From Plutella xylostella (taxonomy: Eukaryota > Arthropoda > Insecta > Lepidoptera > Plutellidae), in NCBI RefSeq assembly GCF_932276165.1, contig NC_063992.1, forward strand, positions 7,078,001-7,142,000: a stretch of DNA of 64,000 nucleotides, given 5' to 3'. The notes beneath the pieces were generated by a model. That model was not told the DNA's origin. It saw only the letters and a list, made by a program, of their open reading frames with translations, and did no database searches. The position numbers were made by a program, and so were the translations under genes. How positions within the stretch are numbered: position 1 is the stretch's first letter; each line of letters opens with the position of its first letter. Positions 10,944-22,754 of the stretch are shown in pieces.

Positions 10944-13900
10944 AGAGAAGCCCCAGCAGCAGCGTCTGTGGCGCGTGCTGGCGACCACCATGCACGCCAC
11001 CTCCACCCTCGACCAGCGCCTGTGGGGCTACCGCGCGCCGCACAAGATGATCTTCCTCATCAGCTACGTGTTCCAGTACTTCGGCCCCGTCGCCATGGTC
11101 TCGCAAATTGCTTATGCTTATATTAATTTTGACCACATGGCCTCGAGTCAAATTGAAGCCATGTTGATAATGATAGGTTTGAATATTCTTGTTGTGGTGA
11201 GTGTTTGTTTTATGTAACGTAAGTGTAGATTCATCCTAATGAAAAAACAAGATTTATACTGGTAGTTACAAGATACCTAGAACGGTGGTTCGCTAAAGAT
11301 TTTATTTTCAGTAGGGAACCAGTAAAATTCTCATGAATGATGATAAGTTGTAAAAAAGTAAAAGTAACAAGTAATTATTTCCATAAAATGTGTTGTATCT
11401 ACATATAATATAATATTTCAGACAAAAGTGTTTTCATCCAAACTAGAAGCATACACCACGGTTATGAAAAATTTCATGAACGAGATCCACCTTTTTCATC
11501 ACCAAACTGATGAATACTCCAAGCAGGTAGGAGAACACCTTGCTACTTTAATTTGAACCATGAACATTTTGATTTATATGGTTATGAATATTTTTCTCAT
11601 TACAGAAGCTAATTTCACGCGAGAAGTACACTCGCTGGACCGCCGGCACCCTCGCCGTGTGCATCAGCGCAGACATCATCCTGTACTGCGCCGTGCCCAT
11701 CTACCACAACATACGGAACAAAGAGTTCATCGCCAACAAAACTGCCATCTTACAGACCAGCATTTACTTAGTCATGCCATTCGACTACGGATACAACTAT
11801 AAAAACTGGCTCATTATGCACTGCATCAACACCTACAGTACCACTGTCGCCGGCTACTTGTTAATAGTCTTCGATGTCGTGAATTACGCCATCGTGTTTC
11901 ATGTCATCGGCCATATTGAAATCCTCAAGCATAAAATGGCTGTGTTTTCTGATGCAGTGAAATCCTTAAACGAGCGCGAAGTCAGAAATAAACTCATTGA
12001 GATGATACAGTATCATGCTTTTGTAATGAAGTATGTTCTTTGTTTAATACACTCACGAGCAATGAAAAAGTTTCACTGCCTTTTCACCATTACCAAAGCA
12101 ATTTAGTGAGCATGAAGTTTGCATGGCAAAGGCATCGATAGTATTCACGTAGCAATGAAATTCAACACAGTAGGTAACAGAATTTTAATTGTTAATTTAG
12201 TGCCTGCAGATTTTATATCTTCGAGGATCAAATGCGGATTTGGCTGGATGATCCTCCCACCACGGTGACCAACCCTAGTTTAGCTCTAGAGTGTTTGTGA
12301 CCTAAGGTCATATTAATGATTACATCATCACGACCCATTACGTCCCCACTGCTGGGGCACGGGTCTCCTTCCAGTGAAGGAAGGGTTTAGGCCTAGTCCA
12401 CCACGCTGGCCAAGTGCGGGTTGGTGGACCCCAACACAAGCAAGCTTGTGCTGAGAGAGTTGTCGGGTAAGTGGGCAACCCGACTGTCAGATGTTTTCAA
12501 GCCGCCCGAAGGCGTCTGACTAGGCTTAACGACTGCTGCCGAAGCAGCAACCGGGACCCACGGCTTAACGTACCGTCCGAAGCACGGAAGCGTCCAGAAA
12601 AGCACCACTTGAAATTGGTCACCCATCCAATGGCTGACCGTGTCAGTTGTTGCTTAACCTCAGCGATCAGTTACGATCACTGAGGCCCGCTCGACTACGA
12701 ATGATTACATACATTAATAATTTTTATTTCAGGTCATTTAAGGAAGTGCAAGAAGCCTACGGAATAAACGTTTCAGTTAATTACGGTTTTAATTTAGTAA
12801 TGGACAGTTTCTTTCTGTTTGAGATTATGTCTAAAGTAAGTAAATTGCAACTGTCGACAAACTGAATGCATAGTTTTAAATATTAATTTGAAATATCCTC
12901 AACTCCGTAACGTGATGGAAATATTTCTCATCTTCATGAATGTTTAATTTGAGGTATTAATTTGCACCGAAACTGTATGCAATTTGATTTAAATAAATCT
13001 GCTTGCAAGTTGCGCTGTATTAACTAGAGCAGACGTGGGCTAACTTTAGTCTACTGGGTTATACACTTTACTTGTGTAATTAAGAGAAAACTACTGCAAA
13101 AACATGAATTCACCTAGATCACAGTTGACTGACGAACCACCCCCGACTCTGACTTGTGTAATTAATGCTTATACCACTCTCTACTAAACCTTAGATATGT
13201 CAACTCTGCATAATGCAAGTGGGTCTAGTATATCTAACATTTCAATAATTGAGTCAGGCTATGCAATGTTTATAACTCGTACCTTTATTTGTTTAGTTTA
13301 TGCCTAGTTTCATCATAGTCTGCTAGATCAATAACACCCCTTTTACATTGCAATTTCATCAACAATACGTCATCTCCATATTAAATTCTTGACAGATGTG
13401 TCAAAAGTCAACAACTAATCCCTTGTTATGATTTATCAGAGTATGGTGAAACTGGTGCTTATGTGCATTTTTTTACAGGACAAGGTGACAGCTGTGATCT
13501 ACACCCTCATGTTCTCCGTATTCATGGGGGGTCTCGTACTGATGTCATTTATTTTAGAGGAAATCCGTAAGAAGGTTTGTCGCTAAAGTTGCGTCTTGTG
13601 TACATTACACAGATTTAATTTAGAATAACGAAAGTCTTATTATCAAGGATGAGTGGTAGTGCAGTCGGTTATTTACCATCCTTTTAGGCATAAAAATACT
13701 ATATTGACGTCCTCCACGTAAGCGTATTACAGTATGTATATTTTAGAACAATCCTAATTTGTACAATATTTTATAAATTTGTTGAACAAACTATTAACAT
13801 TATAGGCACCTAAATAAGAACGATGCAACAGTTCTTCTTATATTTATAAAATGGCTACTGAAACTGGCTAAACCTAATTATTCTAAGCCTATTTTCCTTT

Positions 13901-15037
13901 CGGGTTAACAAACATGTCTTCATTTGGACGACCCGAGGTTTAATCAGGCAGAACTATGCCCTTGGCTGTGTTATCTGAAGTAGGTAGGTATCTCTTGTCT
14001 GTTTATCCAAGTCCAAGACGGGCGGATTCCGCTGTGTTACGAAATGTCTACCTATGTCACTCATAGTGAAAATAATTACTTAATGAACATTCAGAATTTA
14101 CTATAGCGTGATAATAAATAATACCAGGAGTAACTCGTATAACACTACATCTATGTACCTAGGTGGCACGCTTTTTTTAAAATACAATTCTCACCGTCTA
14201 CCAATTATCCTTCTTGGTTATGAAAAACGGTATAAACACTTACTACCCAAACAGTGCCGGAATCAACAGTTGTGAAGTTTCGTAAGCGCTCCTATATACG
14301 GTGCCGCTGCTAACGAAACTTCTGAACCCAACTATGAATAGTTTTTTTTCTTCTCAGACCGATGGCCTAAGCGACATGGTATACAGCCTGCCCTGGGAGA
14401 CGATGTCGCTGTCCAACCAGAAGATGATGATCCTGATCCTGGCGCGGGTGCAGCCGCAGGTGTCCTTCGTCGGCGCCGGCGGCATGCGGACCGGCGTGCA
14501 GCCCATGATCGGGGTAAATCTGTTTGTATCTAACTGCCAGATTCAATACTCTATGTATCGATAGCAGATAGTTACTTTCATACGATATTGACACATAAAA
14601 AGTTGCATTCTGTCAAAATTGTATGAAAGCAACTGTCAGCTATCGATAGATAGAGATATTGAAACTGGCAGTAAGTGGACTTTTATAAGCGTCCACCTTT
14701 CGGTTTCGTCCAAACGGATTTCCATATGGAGAAATGGCGTCGGCAATAGCGATGAAGTGAAGAGTGAATTTCGATAGAAAGAATACTGAATGCGATGCAT
14801 CCGTTGCGTACGATACCGATAGATGGACGTTTATCTTTAGACGGTCAATAATTCCGACCTGTGCAATATAATTGATTTCGGGTGTTGGATGTGTTTTATT
14901 GTGTTATTTGAGTATTATCCGTATGTGTTGATATTGATTCTCATTTAGAATATTTTTAAACGAGAAGTATTTATTTTTCTTTTCAGATAATGAAATCTAC
15001 ATTTTCATACTACGTCATGTTGAAGAAAAAAGTTTGA
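10944..15037 (+). CDS. Odorant receptor (insect 7TM_6 family), 5' end missing
   Basis: Chemosensory seven-transmembrane receptor of the insect OR family, expected to form ligand-gated cation channels with Orco in sensory-neuron membranes. Exons: 10944-11196, 11422-11526, 11606-12030, 12733-12835, 13479-13574, 14358-14513, 14987-15037, all GT-AG with consistent phases, giving at least 395 residues against the usual 390-430. Visible segments are TM1 (LISYVFQYFGPVAMVSQIAY), TM2 (EAMLIMIGLNILVV), TM3 (AVCISADIILYCAVPIYHNI), TM4 (VAGYLLIVFDVVNYAIVFHV), TM5-TM6 and the diagnostic C-terminal TM7 stretch GVQPMIGIMKSTFSYYVMLK. A stop at 10933 just before the first exon, with an acceptor-like CTTCCAG, shows that an upstream exon with the start codon is still missing. 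A polyadenylation signal AATAAA lies at 15130. The ligand cannot be predicted. Confidence 0.88.
12320..12700 (+). repeat. Dispersed ~380-bp repeat in receptor intron 3
   Basis: It begins near CCACTGCTGGGGCACGGG and runs to the CACTGAGGCCCGCTCG region. One half recurs inverted at 37430-37600 and the other half inverted at 52985-53225, so the family has at least three copies in this window. No coding potential is credible. The type (SINE or LINE 3' end) is not decided. Confidence 0.7.
13303..13460 (-). mobile_element. Small MITE-like element, copy 2
   Basis: Inverted relative of the element at 3434-3574. The ends AGTTTCATCATAGTCTGCTA and the reverse complement of GAGTATGGTGAAACT form imperfect terminal repeats, and the interior CTTGACAGATGTGTCAA matches copy 1. 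It ends 18 bases before the acceptor of receptor exon 5, so it may supply part of that intron's 3' sequence. Confidence 0.6.
14531..14672. mobile_element. Palindromic MITE-like element in last receptor intron
   Basis: The two halves are inverted copies: ACTGCCAG...TCAATA...TATCGATAGC...CTTTCATAC on the left, and the reverse complement ending ...GAAACTGGCAGT on the right, with a short centre. No ORF is present. This is a typical foldback or MITE structure of about 140 bp. Confidence 0.65.
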
Positions 15038-15646
15038 AAGCCAGGAAAGTAGTTACTAGGATACTACATAATATTACTTATCTACTATATGATCGTATAA
15101 ATGTGTAGGTACCTAATCAACTTTGTTGTAATAAATAACAGTATATAAATGAATACTTATGTTATTTCTGTTGGGCACCAGTTTAAGTTTTGTTAAGTAC
15201 TTAAGTACCTAGTAAAACACGAAGAATGGAAAGTAAGTAATACACATTTTCCGTAATACATAGTTCATTTATTATCTGATATCACAGAAGCAGTGTAAAA
15301 AATATTTACAATTGCACATTTGCATGTTTTTAATAAAATATTTATTTACAAATAAATCGACGAACACTGGCAAAGATCTTTAAAAATAGATTTAAACAAC
15401 AAGCTTAGACTCCGCATAATGAACAACACTTATTGCGAAACCGTGTTATTATAAAATCTGTAATAGTTTGTACTATAACGTCGCGTGGCTTATAATCGAC
15501 TTGTGCAAAGTTTACTGCGGCGTGACGCGCACTCTTGTGAAATTAGTGGACGTTTTGACCTTCCCATCGCTGGGGTTGAGCCAGACGGCTAAGTCGAGAG
15601 TCTTTTTGGATTCGCAGCTGACGTCACTGCTGCGGCGAGGTTCGCA

Positions 15647-18600
15647 TCATATGCCCTCCTCGTGGAAGAGGTCCTGCTCGTCGCACCGGTCTGGCATGCA
15701 GATGAAGAACTCGAAGAGGTTCATGAGCGGGCCGCGGGAGAACGGGTTCTGGTAGCGGCCCCGCTTGTCGCGCAGGTACGGGTAGCGCTTGTAGTTGAAC
15801 ATCTCGTTGGTCGTCAGGTTCATGCAGGCGTGCAGGATCTGCGGTGGGAGGCAGCTTTAGTGGTTGTGCACATGACAGAGCTGATGATTGCTGATCATGG
15901 ACCCAAAAACATTTTGAAAATACTGAGGAGTGAGGAAGGAAGAAGAATTTTCTAGCTTTTAAGTTTTTTTATGGGTATTCACAATATTACTAAATTAAGT
16001 AGGTACACTTTGTTGTTTGCGAGAACACGGAAAGAAATCTTGACCAGAAATCTAGCTTAACACCCTATGATCGAAACCAAAAATATAAGTTTCGAAATGC
16101 TGATTCCAATATTGTAAGGGCCCAGCCAAAATTATCCCTGCCTTGGGTCTGCTACAAATTAGTTGGTCTTGCACCTGAACTCTCTGCAACCATGTTAGTA
16201 TGTAATTAATTTGTTATGATTTTGATGGACCACAGTTTTCTTGTATAGCCTTCCTTCGCAGTAGTATAAGTATAATATAGTGTACATATTTTGTTGTTGC
16301 CACGGTTCAAATGTGTGGAATTTGTGTATAAAACATCGAAATCAAGGTTACGATACTACTTAATGCTGTTTACCGATAATATTGTAGTAGAGTACATATA
16401 GGTAGGCTAATAAATAAATGAGTTAGTTTATGGAGTAGAAAAATCAGTTGCAAATATCGATTGTTCGCCGAAACTGGTATCTACTATATACTATAGAGCT
16501 TAACCACATCACAAACAATAACAAATACTCACAGAAGTGCACGTGAGCATCCAACCCAGCGCGCAGAAGGTGACCGCCTCGATCATGCCCAGCACATACA
16601 TAAGGCCGAAGCCCTCCAGCAGCAGGCAGTAACACGCGAAGTAGATGGAGAAGGAGCAGTTGATGGCCACGCTCATGACGAAGAGGAAGAACCACATGCG
16701 GTTGCGGAGCCCGACGCAGTTATAGATGAACGGGCAGTGGTGGTCGAAGTAGGCCACGCAGCGCTTGCAGATGCGGCAGTGTTTCGCCCTGGAATGGGAA
16801 ATGAACGTACCTTGATTACACCAATCGAGTAGAGTGGCCGAGACAGTACCTACCCTCGACCGAGTATTCGGTCATTGGCCGTTACTACCGAATACGATAC
16901 TGTTTCGCCACTCAGTTCGGTAAGTGTAACAAGGGTACCTATATAAGCATTTGTAGCAACTTCGTTGAATGGCTGTGGATGTCTGTGTAATCCTGGCCAG
17001 CAAAGCTCAACGTATTTATCAAATATTAAGTAGTAAACTCATAAAGATAAATTTTAGCTTTTTTGACATAGTAGGTAATAATTAACTTACTAACTACTAT
17101 AGGTTTATTATTATTATAAATTCTTTATTGCACATAAAAACATTGTACAAAGGCGAACTTAATGCTAGTAGCATTCTCTACCAGTTAACCTTTTGTGATG
17201 TCGAGAAAGTGGTTGGTAGTGCGATAGGCTTATGAAACGCCAACTGAAATAATTACCTACTCACTTAATTAAGTTCTTTGTATTCAGATTCTGTAGGTAT
17301 TGATTAACATTTAAATTGTAGTTAGATATTTAGGTAAAGACATTTTAACTCACCTCAAAGGCCTCAAGCAGCGGCAAGTGTGGCAAAGTCTGGACAAAAT
17401 GACATTCCTTTTCTTCCACTTGTCGTAATACGGTATCTGCCTTATTGCTCGGTAATAAGTCTCACTATTCTGTGGAATGTAGCCTGGATCCCTGCGGTTA
17501 GCAATCACCCAGCTCAGCCACATGATTGCGTTCCAGTACAGGAAGCAGTAATGCGATAGGCGGTGCGTGTTCCATGTTAGTGGGACACACTGGAAAGAAA
17601 TAAAAATCTATTACAATCTGCAGATAGGTAAGCAGGTATGTGAAGCATGCTTTTGAAAGTCGAGTCGGTGTAATATGAGCATATCAAATAAGTACATAGA
17701 TGCTGTAAATATAAGTTGAGTTATGAGATGTAATTGGGAAAAAAAACATGAATACTGGGTGCTCCTTAAAAAACAAATGCCCCAGGTTTACGGTTATCGA
17801 TCTCAACATATGAATATTAGCACTTAAATTAATGTTATAAAAATAACATAACAAATCAAACGTACCCGAATAATGTACATCGGATAGCCCCACAACAATA
17901 CAGAGCCTAAGAACAATAGCAGTGGTCCTTTCGACTCGCCAGCGCCGCCGAACAGCATGGCCCACAGCTCCGACAGCGGCGGGATCCAGTGGGACTTCCT
18001 CTTCATCTCCTTCTGTAGCAGCTTCACCACCTCGGCGTGGCGGTGGCTCTGCGCCAGCATCAGTGGCGTCTTGCCGTTCTTGTCACGAGGCTCTAGCTCC
18101 GCTTTCACCTGGAATAGCAATAAATATCGGTTAGGTAGTTTAGTGGGAACGTATTCCAGGAAATTATAATGTTGCGATTTATGGATTATTTCACTGAGAC
18201 CTGAAATCATGCGGTCGATGGATTTTTGGACACAAAAAATTGGCGTAGTTACACAAAATGAGCCCAACAGTGGCGAGGGCTGGTGATGATGACGATAGTT
18301 GTGTGAGTAGCATATCTCACCTTCTCACACAGCAGCCTCACACAAGTAAGGTTTCCGGACAAGCACGCCAGATGTAGCGGTGTGGAGCCGAAGTTGTCTG
18401 TACAGTGCAGTGGCACCCCTGAGTAGATGAGCAGCCGGACCAGGTCAGCGTGGCCTTTGTACGCGGCCCAGTGCAGGGCTGTGTCTCCGTTGATGTCTGA
18501 CAGTCTGGTGGCTGCCCCCATGCCGAGGAGGTAAGCTGCCGTGGCGGTCTTGCCGTACATGCATGCTGTCATCAGAGGTGTCAACCCTGGAAAGATATTC

Positions 18601-20101
18601 GATAGTTATAATATGTGGAGCATTTTTAGTCCTGCAGCAGGTATATATAATTGCTTATAAGAAATATATGGGACATACAATAATGGGATAGGTAGTTAAT
18701 GAAGTGTCAACTAACCTTTAAAATCAGCAGCATTAACGGCGACACCAGATTGGAGCAGGACTTGAACAACAGAAGCGTGTCCCTTGCGGCAAGCCCAGTG
18801 GATAGGACGGGGACCCTGGAAATACATTAATATATCGTTTTAGTTGCCTTCATTTATAGTAAACAACCACTAGGACGAGCACTCGAGCATATTGCACAAT
18901 TGAATTCTGAGCAGCGATATCTGAACAGATCCCATATATTATGCTACATGGTCTGCCACTGCGAAACAAGCAAGCAGTAGGTACAGGTTTAATGGTAGTG
19001 GCATTAGACTAGCCACAGCATAGAAGAACGCGGACTCGGGTGAACCTAAGCTACGGTTGAGTCATGGCAGCAAAATAATGGCATTGACAAGGCTGCTGTT
19101 TAGGTCATGTGAGCCATGCCCAGCAAACTAATACTGAAGCGATATTAAAGTAAGGGCCTAACTGTGTGAAAAGAACAGAGACCACCAACCACCAATCATC
19201 TCAGTCCCAATCCTACACAATAGGGTCAACCCCCCTTACACCGACCTGAGTTCCCAAGCAGGACAGGTCGAGCGGCGCGTTCCTCTCGACCAGGTACCTC
19301 ATCACGGCCACGCTGCCGTCCAGCGCGGCCCAGTGCGCCGGCGTGTAGCCGTGCGGGTCGCGCGCGCTCAGCACCTCCACTCCTAGCTTCTCCACTAGGC
19401 GCTCGATCTCGCATACTTCCCTGGAATGGCAAGGGTTGAAGTTTTTAGAAAGGATAGAGATGAAATAATTTAGTGGTGAAGTGGGTAGGTAGGTTTTGGT
19501 CTTGCTGTCTCTCGCGACCACTATTTTGGGGCATCGAAAATTATTAGTAGGTACAGAACTTTACAAAATGTAATGTAAATACCTAGGTATTAATTCTAAG
19601 TGTGGGAACCGCGTCTTTATTTGTTATTATGTTGTTGGTAATTAACGTGTTGTACCTACCTACTTGTTTATTTACTCATTAGCGAAAACCAAATAAAGAT
19701 TTTATCTTATCACTTTAGTTATCACTTACCTACTTACCTTTGTGAGTAACCAAATCACATTCATAATATTTTACTGATCTACGTAACGTGTTGAACCTAC
19801 AGAATGTGACTATGATATTAGGTAATTTATCAAGTCCACCGCTTCAATGACACGGTACCAGAATTTAATTCTGGGTAACATACGTAGGTAGTTAGGTACT
19901 AGGAATCTCAAATGATAGCAAGCGAGTCTTGAAGTTTTGATCGTTCTTATTTAAGTATCCAACTCACCCAGACCGCACAGCCTCAAAGATGAGCTCATGC
20001 AGGTCGGACTGCTGGTAGATGTAGCCCAGCGGCCTCGGCGGGGCTTGCGGGGCGTCCGGGGACAGCGGGGAGCAGGGGGGGAGGGGCTCCTCCGCCGCCA
20101 T
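15647..20101 (-). CDS. Ankyrin-repeat DHHC palmitoyltransferase, Patsas-like
   Basis: Protein S-acyltransferase: transfers palmitate from acyl-CoA to cysteines of membrane-associated proteins, probably at Golgi or endomembranes. Exons (minus order): to 19968, 19246-19420, 18716-18815, 18321-18586, 17866-18108, 17354-17589, 16533-16788, 15647-15838; all phases agree. About 533 residues from the ATG at 20101, which has a fair Kozak context. About six ankyrin units (for example GYTPAHWAALDG, GDTALHWAAYKG, GSTPLHLACLSG) are followed by membrane helices and a complete cysteine-rich domain (CHTCRCLRPLRAKHC...CKRC) with catalytic DHHC near residues 400-403. The sequence after DHHC reads PFIYNCVG rather than the PWVGNCIG of HIP14/ZDHHC17, so I favour the Patsas branch. 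The frame is open upstream of the ATG to an acceptor at 20164/20165, so the true start could lie in a further exon. Confidence 0.87.
17100..17235 (-). repeat. LINE 3'-tail fragment
   Basis: On the minus strand this reads as a LINE 3' end: a conserved CTGGTAGAGAATGCTACTAG region, then GTGCAATAAAGAATT and a (TAA)n tail. The same tail appears at 30652-31034. It lies in a Patsas-like intron. Confidence 0.7.
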
Positions 20102-20164
20102 GGAGCAGGGGGGCGGCTGCGGCAGCGCCCACACGCCGCGCGCCGCCCCCGGGCTTGGGTACAC

Positions 20165-22754
20165 CTGGAGCAGGGAGCACACGCCATGGAGGAATAGATG
20201 GAGCTGATAGCTAAGTCTACAATTATCGGTAAGTTTGGCAAAGACGCAAAATTCTATTATTGAAATCGGTCAGCGCATGGATTTTCAGACTATCCTGACC
20301 AGGATTACGCCAGACGGGGTAAAACGGAAACCCAACTGAACTAGCTCTAATAAACTGCTTACACCTATACGAAGAATTTAAGACAGGCAGTGGCATCTGG
20401 GTTAGGAACGTGATAAGATAATCACCATCTGTTATCTGCATAAACAATCAATATTTATAACATCTGTTTGATTCATGTTAACTATATTTATGTAGAGCGA
20501 GGTCACTACTTATGCCAGTCATAAAGTACAATATGTTGATGTTGGTTCGTAAAGATGTCTAGGTGAGGATTGGCAGTGGCTACCAGCTCCACCTAAGCAG
20601 ATTGAAGCACCTAAAAACTAGGGGCTGATCATAACTAGATGAATCCTTTTGATTATATTAATTCATATTCGGATTTTCCATCAGGGCAGGTACCTGCTAA
20701 TAAGAATTCGTTACAATATTGCTAGGTAAGGGACTGCTCAGCGACTTCAGCGAGGAATTTTGTGGACATAAGTACTTAGCTACCTATTTGATGACAGTGA
20801 TCTCATAACTTTCAATATCCTTCCTACTGGACGGACTCACTTTCAACATCCTTCCAATGATGAAGTCCCTGGACCTTCAGAGCATCCGAGGACACTCCAC
20901 CAGCTTCCAAACACAGGAGAAGCGAGCCCTCACCTTGCTACTCACGGTGAGGCCGACGCCCCCCGCCGCGCCAGACCCCTCGGTGTCCGCCACCGCAGCG
21001 CACACCCACCGAAACAAACGCCAAACGACCGACACACAAACACCGCTATTACTCCACTATAACAGCTAAACTTTACGTGTAACTGCAACGAGAAACAACT
21101 GCAGCGTGCCTATTGATTCTAGTACTGGTGCCAGCACATGCGCGGTGCGCTGTGGGTAGTCAAGGCGGTTACAACCTTATGGATTTGGCATGGGCTTTTG
21201 GATTCATGGAAACGGTTTGTCGGCTATGACTTATGGGAGTTATGGTATAAATGTGGTCTGTGGATAGCCTGAGAGCATAGAATAATAATTTCCTGAGAGT
21301 GTGGCAGATGTGACAACTTGGGTATGCTAAGCAAGGGCCAAGTCTTGACAAATGTGAACTCGAACTCGGCTAAGTCAGAGTGCAAACTAACTGGCATAGT
21401 CTATGCACAAGTAGTGTCTATTTTAGTGAATTCGTGTTCTTAGCATGTGCTTAAGCTAAGACTCCGTCTTAGTTTCGTCTATTTATCTTGGCCTGAGTGA
21501 CCAATGACTTTTGTATAGTCACAGGTCAAGGTACTAGGTGCATACGTAGGCAAAGTTGGTACTTATTAGTTAACTAGATATGATGACGGTACTAAACTTA
21601 CCCTACGTACCTAACTAAAAGTTACGTGCCTACATTTAATTAAGGAGTTCGTTATTTTTGAGTATTCTAGTAAACAGTGTCGATTTACTAAAATAGAGCC
21701 ACTTCTGTTGAAATTACTAATAAACACTCCTAAAGTGGGTGAGCAAGCTATATTCACGCCTAGCTGTTATCAAATAGAGGGCATTTTCGCTTGGCATAAA
21801 TAAAGTTGTCTAGTCTGTTCTAGCATTCAACAGGAAAGTGGTCATTATCTCTATTTCGAAAGATCAATGACATCATTGGTATTTTCTTATAAGATTTTAC
21901 ACAAACTTATGCTTTTTAGTTCTTGGAAAGGGATTTGAAGACTGCCAACTTTATGTTAGCATATAGGTACCTCTACTATAGATTCCTAGTTGGGTGCAAC
22001 TATACATAATTAAATAAATACCTGTCGGTCATTATAATTAGGGAATTTATAGATAGCTTGTATAGGCCTAAAGTTGATTAGAAACAGCTATTTATCATAA
22101 CTAGTTCAGTAAAAAACTAAATTAAAACTTGTTTCTTTGATAAAAGTTTTATGCTGGTGAGGTGTCCTTCTTAATTAGAATCTTTAAAATAAAAACACAA
22201 TAGTAAAATTGTGAAAATGAACTTTTAATTCAGCAAATTTTATACTAAATGTATAAATATGATATAATCTAGATTTCATTTCCACTACCTAATAGACATC
22301 ATGTTATAAAAAGTGTACAACTAGAACTAATAGCTGATTAAACATCTCAGTGAGGCTTACAACTTAGTAAGATCTTTAAAAGCACTTTTCATTCTTTATT
22401 ACAATACTTAAACAATAGTTAAAAATAATGAAAGCATATCATCATATGCTAAGCTCAAATTATGAACTTACAAACAACAATCATTTCTTTTAAAATCTTA
22501 AATTTCTAGTAAACTTGAAATATTTAACGAGCAAACTGAATAAATAGTTATTCATAATAAGAAACAAACTTAACAATGCAGAATAGCTCAAAGTAATAAA
22601 ATATTTTCAACAAGAGCTCACATAACATATTTAGTCAAAGTGTACACTGAAGTGGATCCGTGTTATGCCGTGTTAGTTCATGCCAATTTATGATCATTGT
22701 TTTGTCTATTATTACTGTATTGATATATTACTTTATTGTACAATATGATTGACA
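20165..22754. other. Spacer with possible 5' exon of the Patsas-like gene
   Basis: Mostly AT-rich and without recognised genes. On the minus strand a GC-rich frame ending VGLTVSSK at 20934, followed by a GTGAGG donor, would splice in phase 0 to the first recognised exon (acceptor after 20164). That frame has no ATG before an upstream stop, so it is only a candidate 5' exon, possibly untranslated. Confidence 0.45.

Noticed and set aside
12393..12683. Open frames in receptor intron 3
   Set aside because: They lie in the dispersed ~380-bp repeat, which recurs at 37430 and 52985 without a conserved reading frame.
19951..20241. Three overlapping GC-rich minus frames and one plus frame rich in Pro/Arg/Ala
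   Set aside because: Only the frame giving YIYQQSDLHELIFEAV joins in phase to the ankyrin exons; the others are shadows of GC-rich coding DNA.
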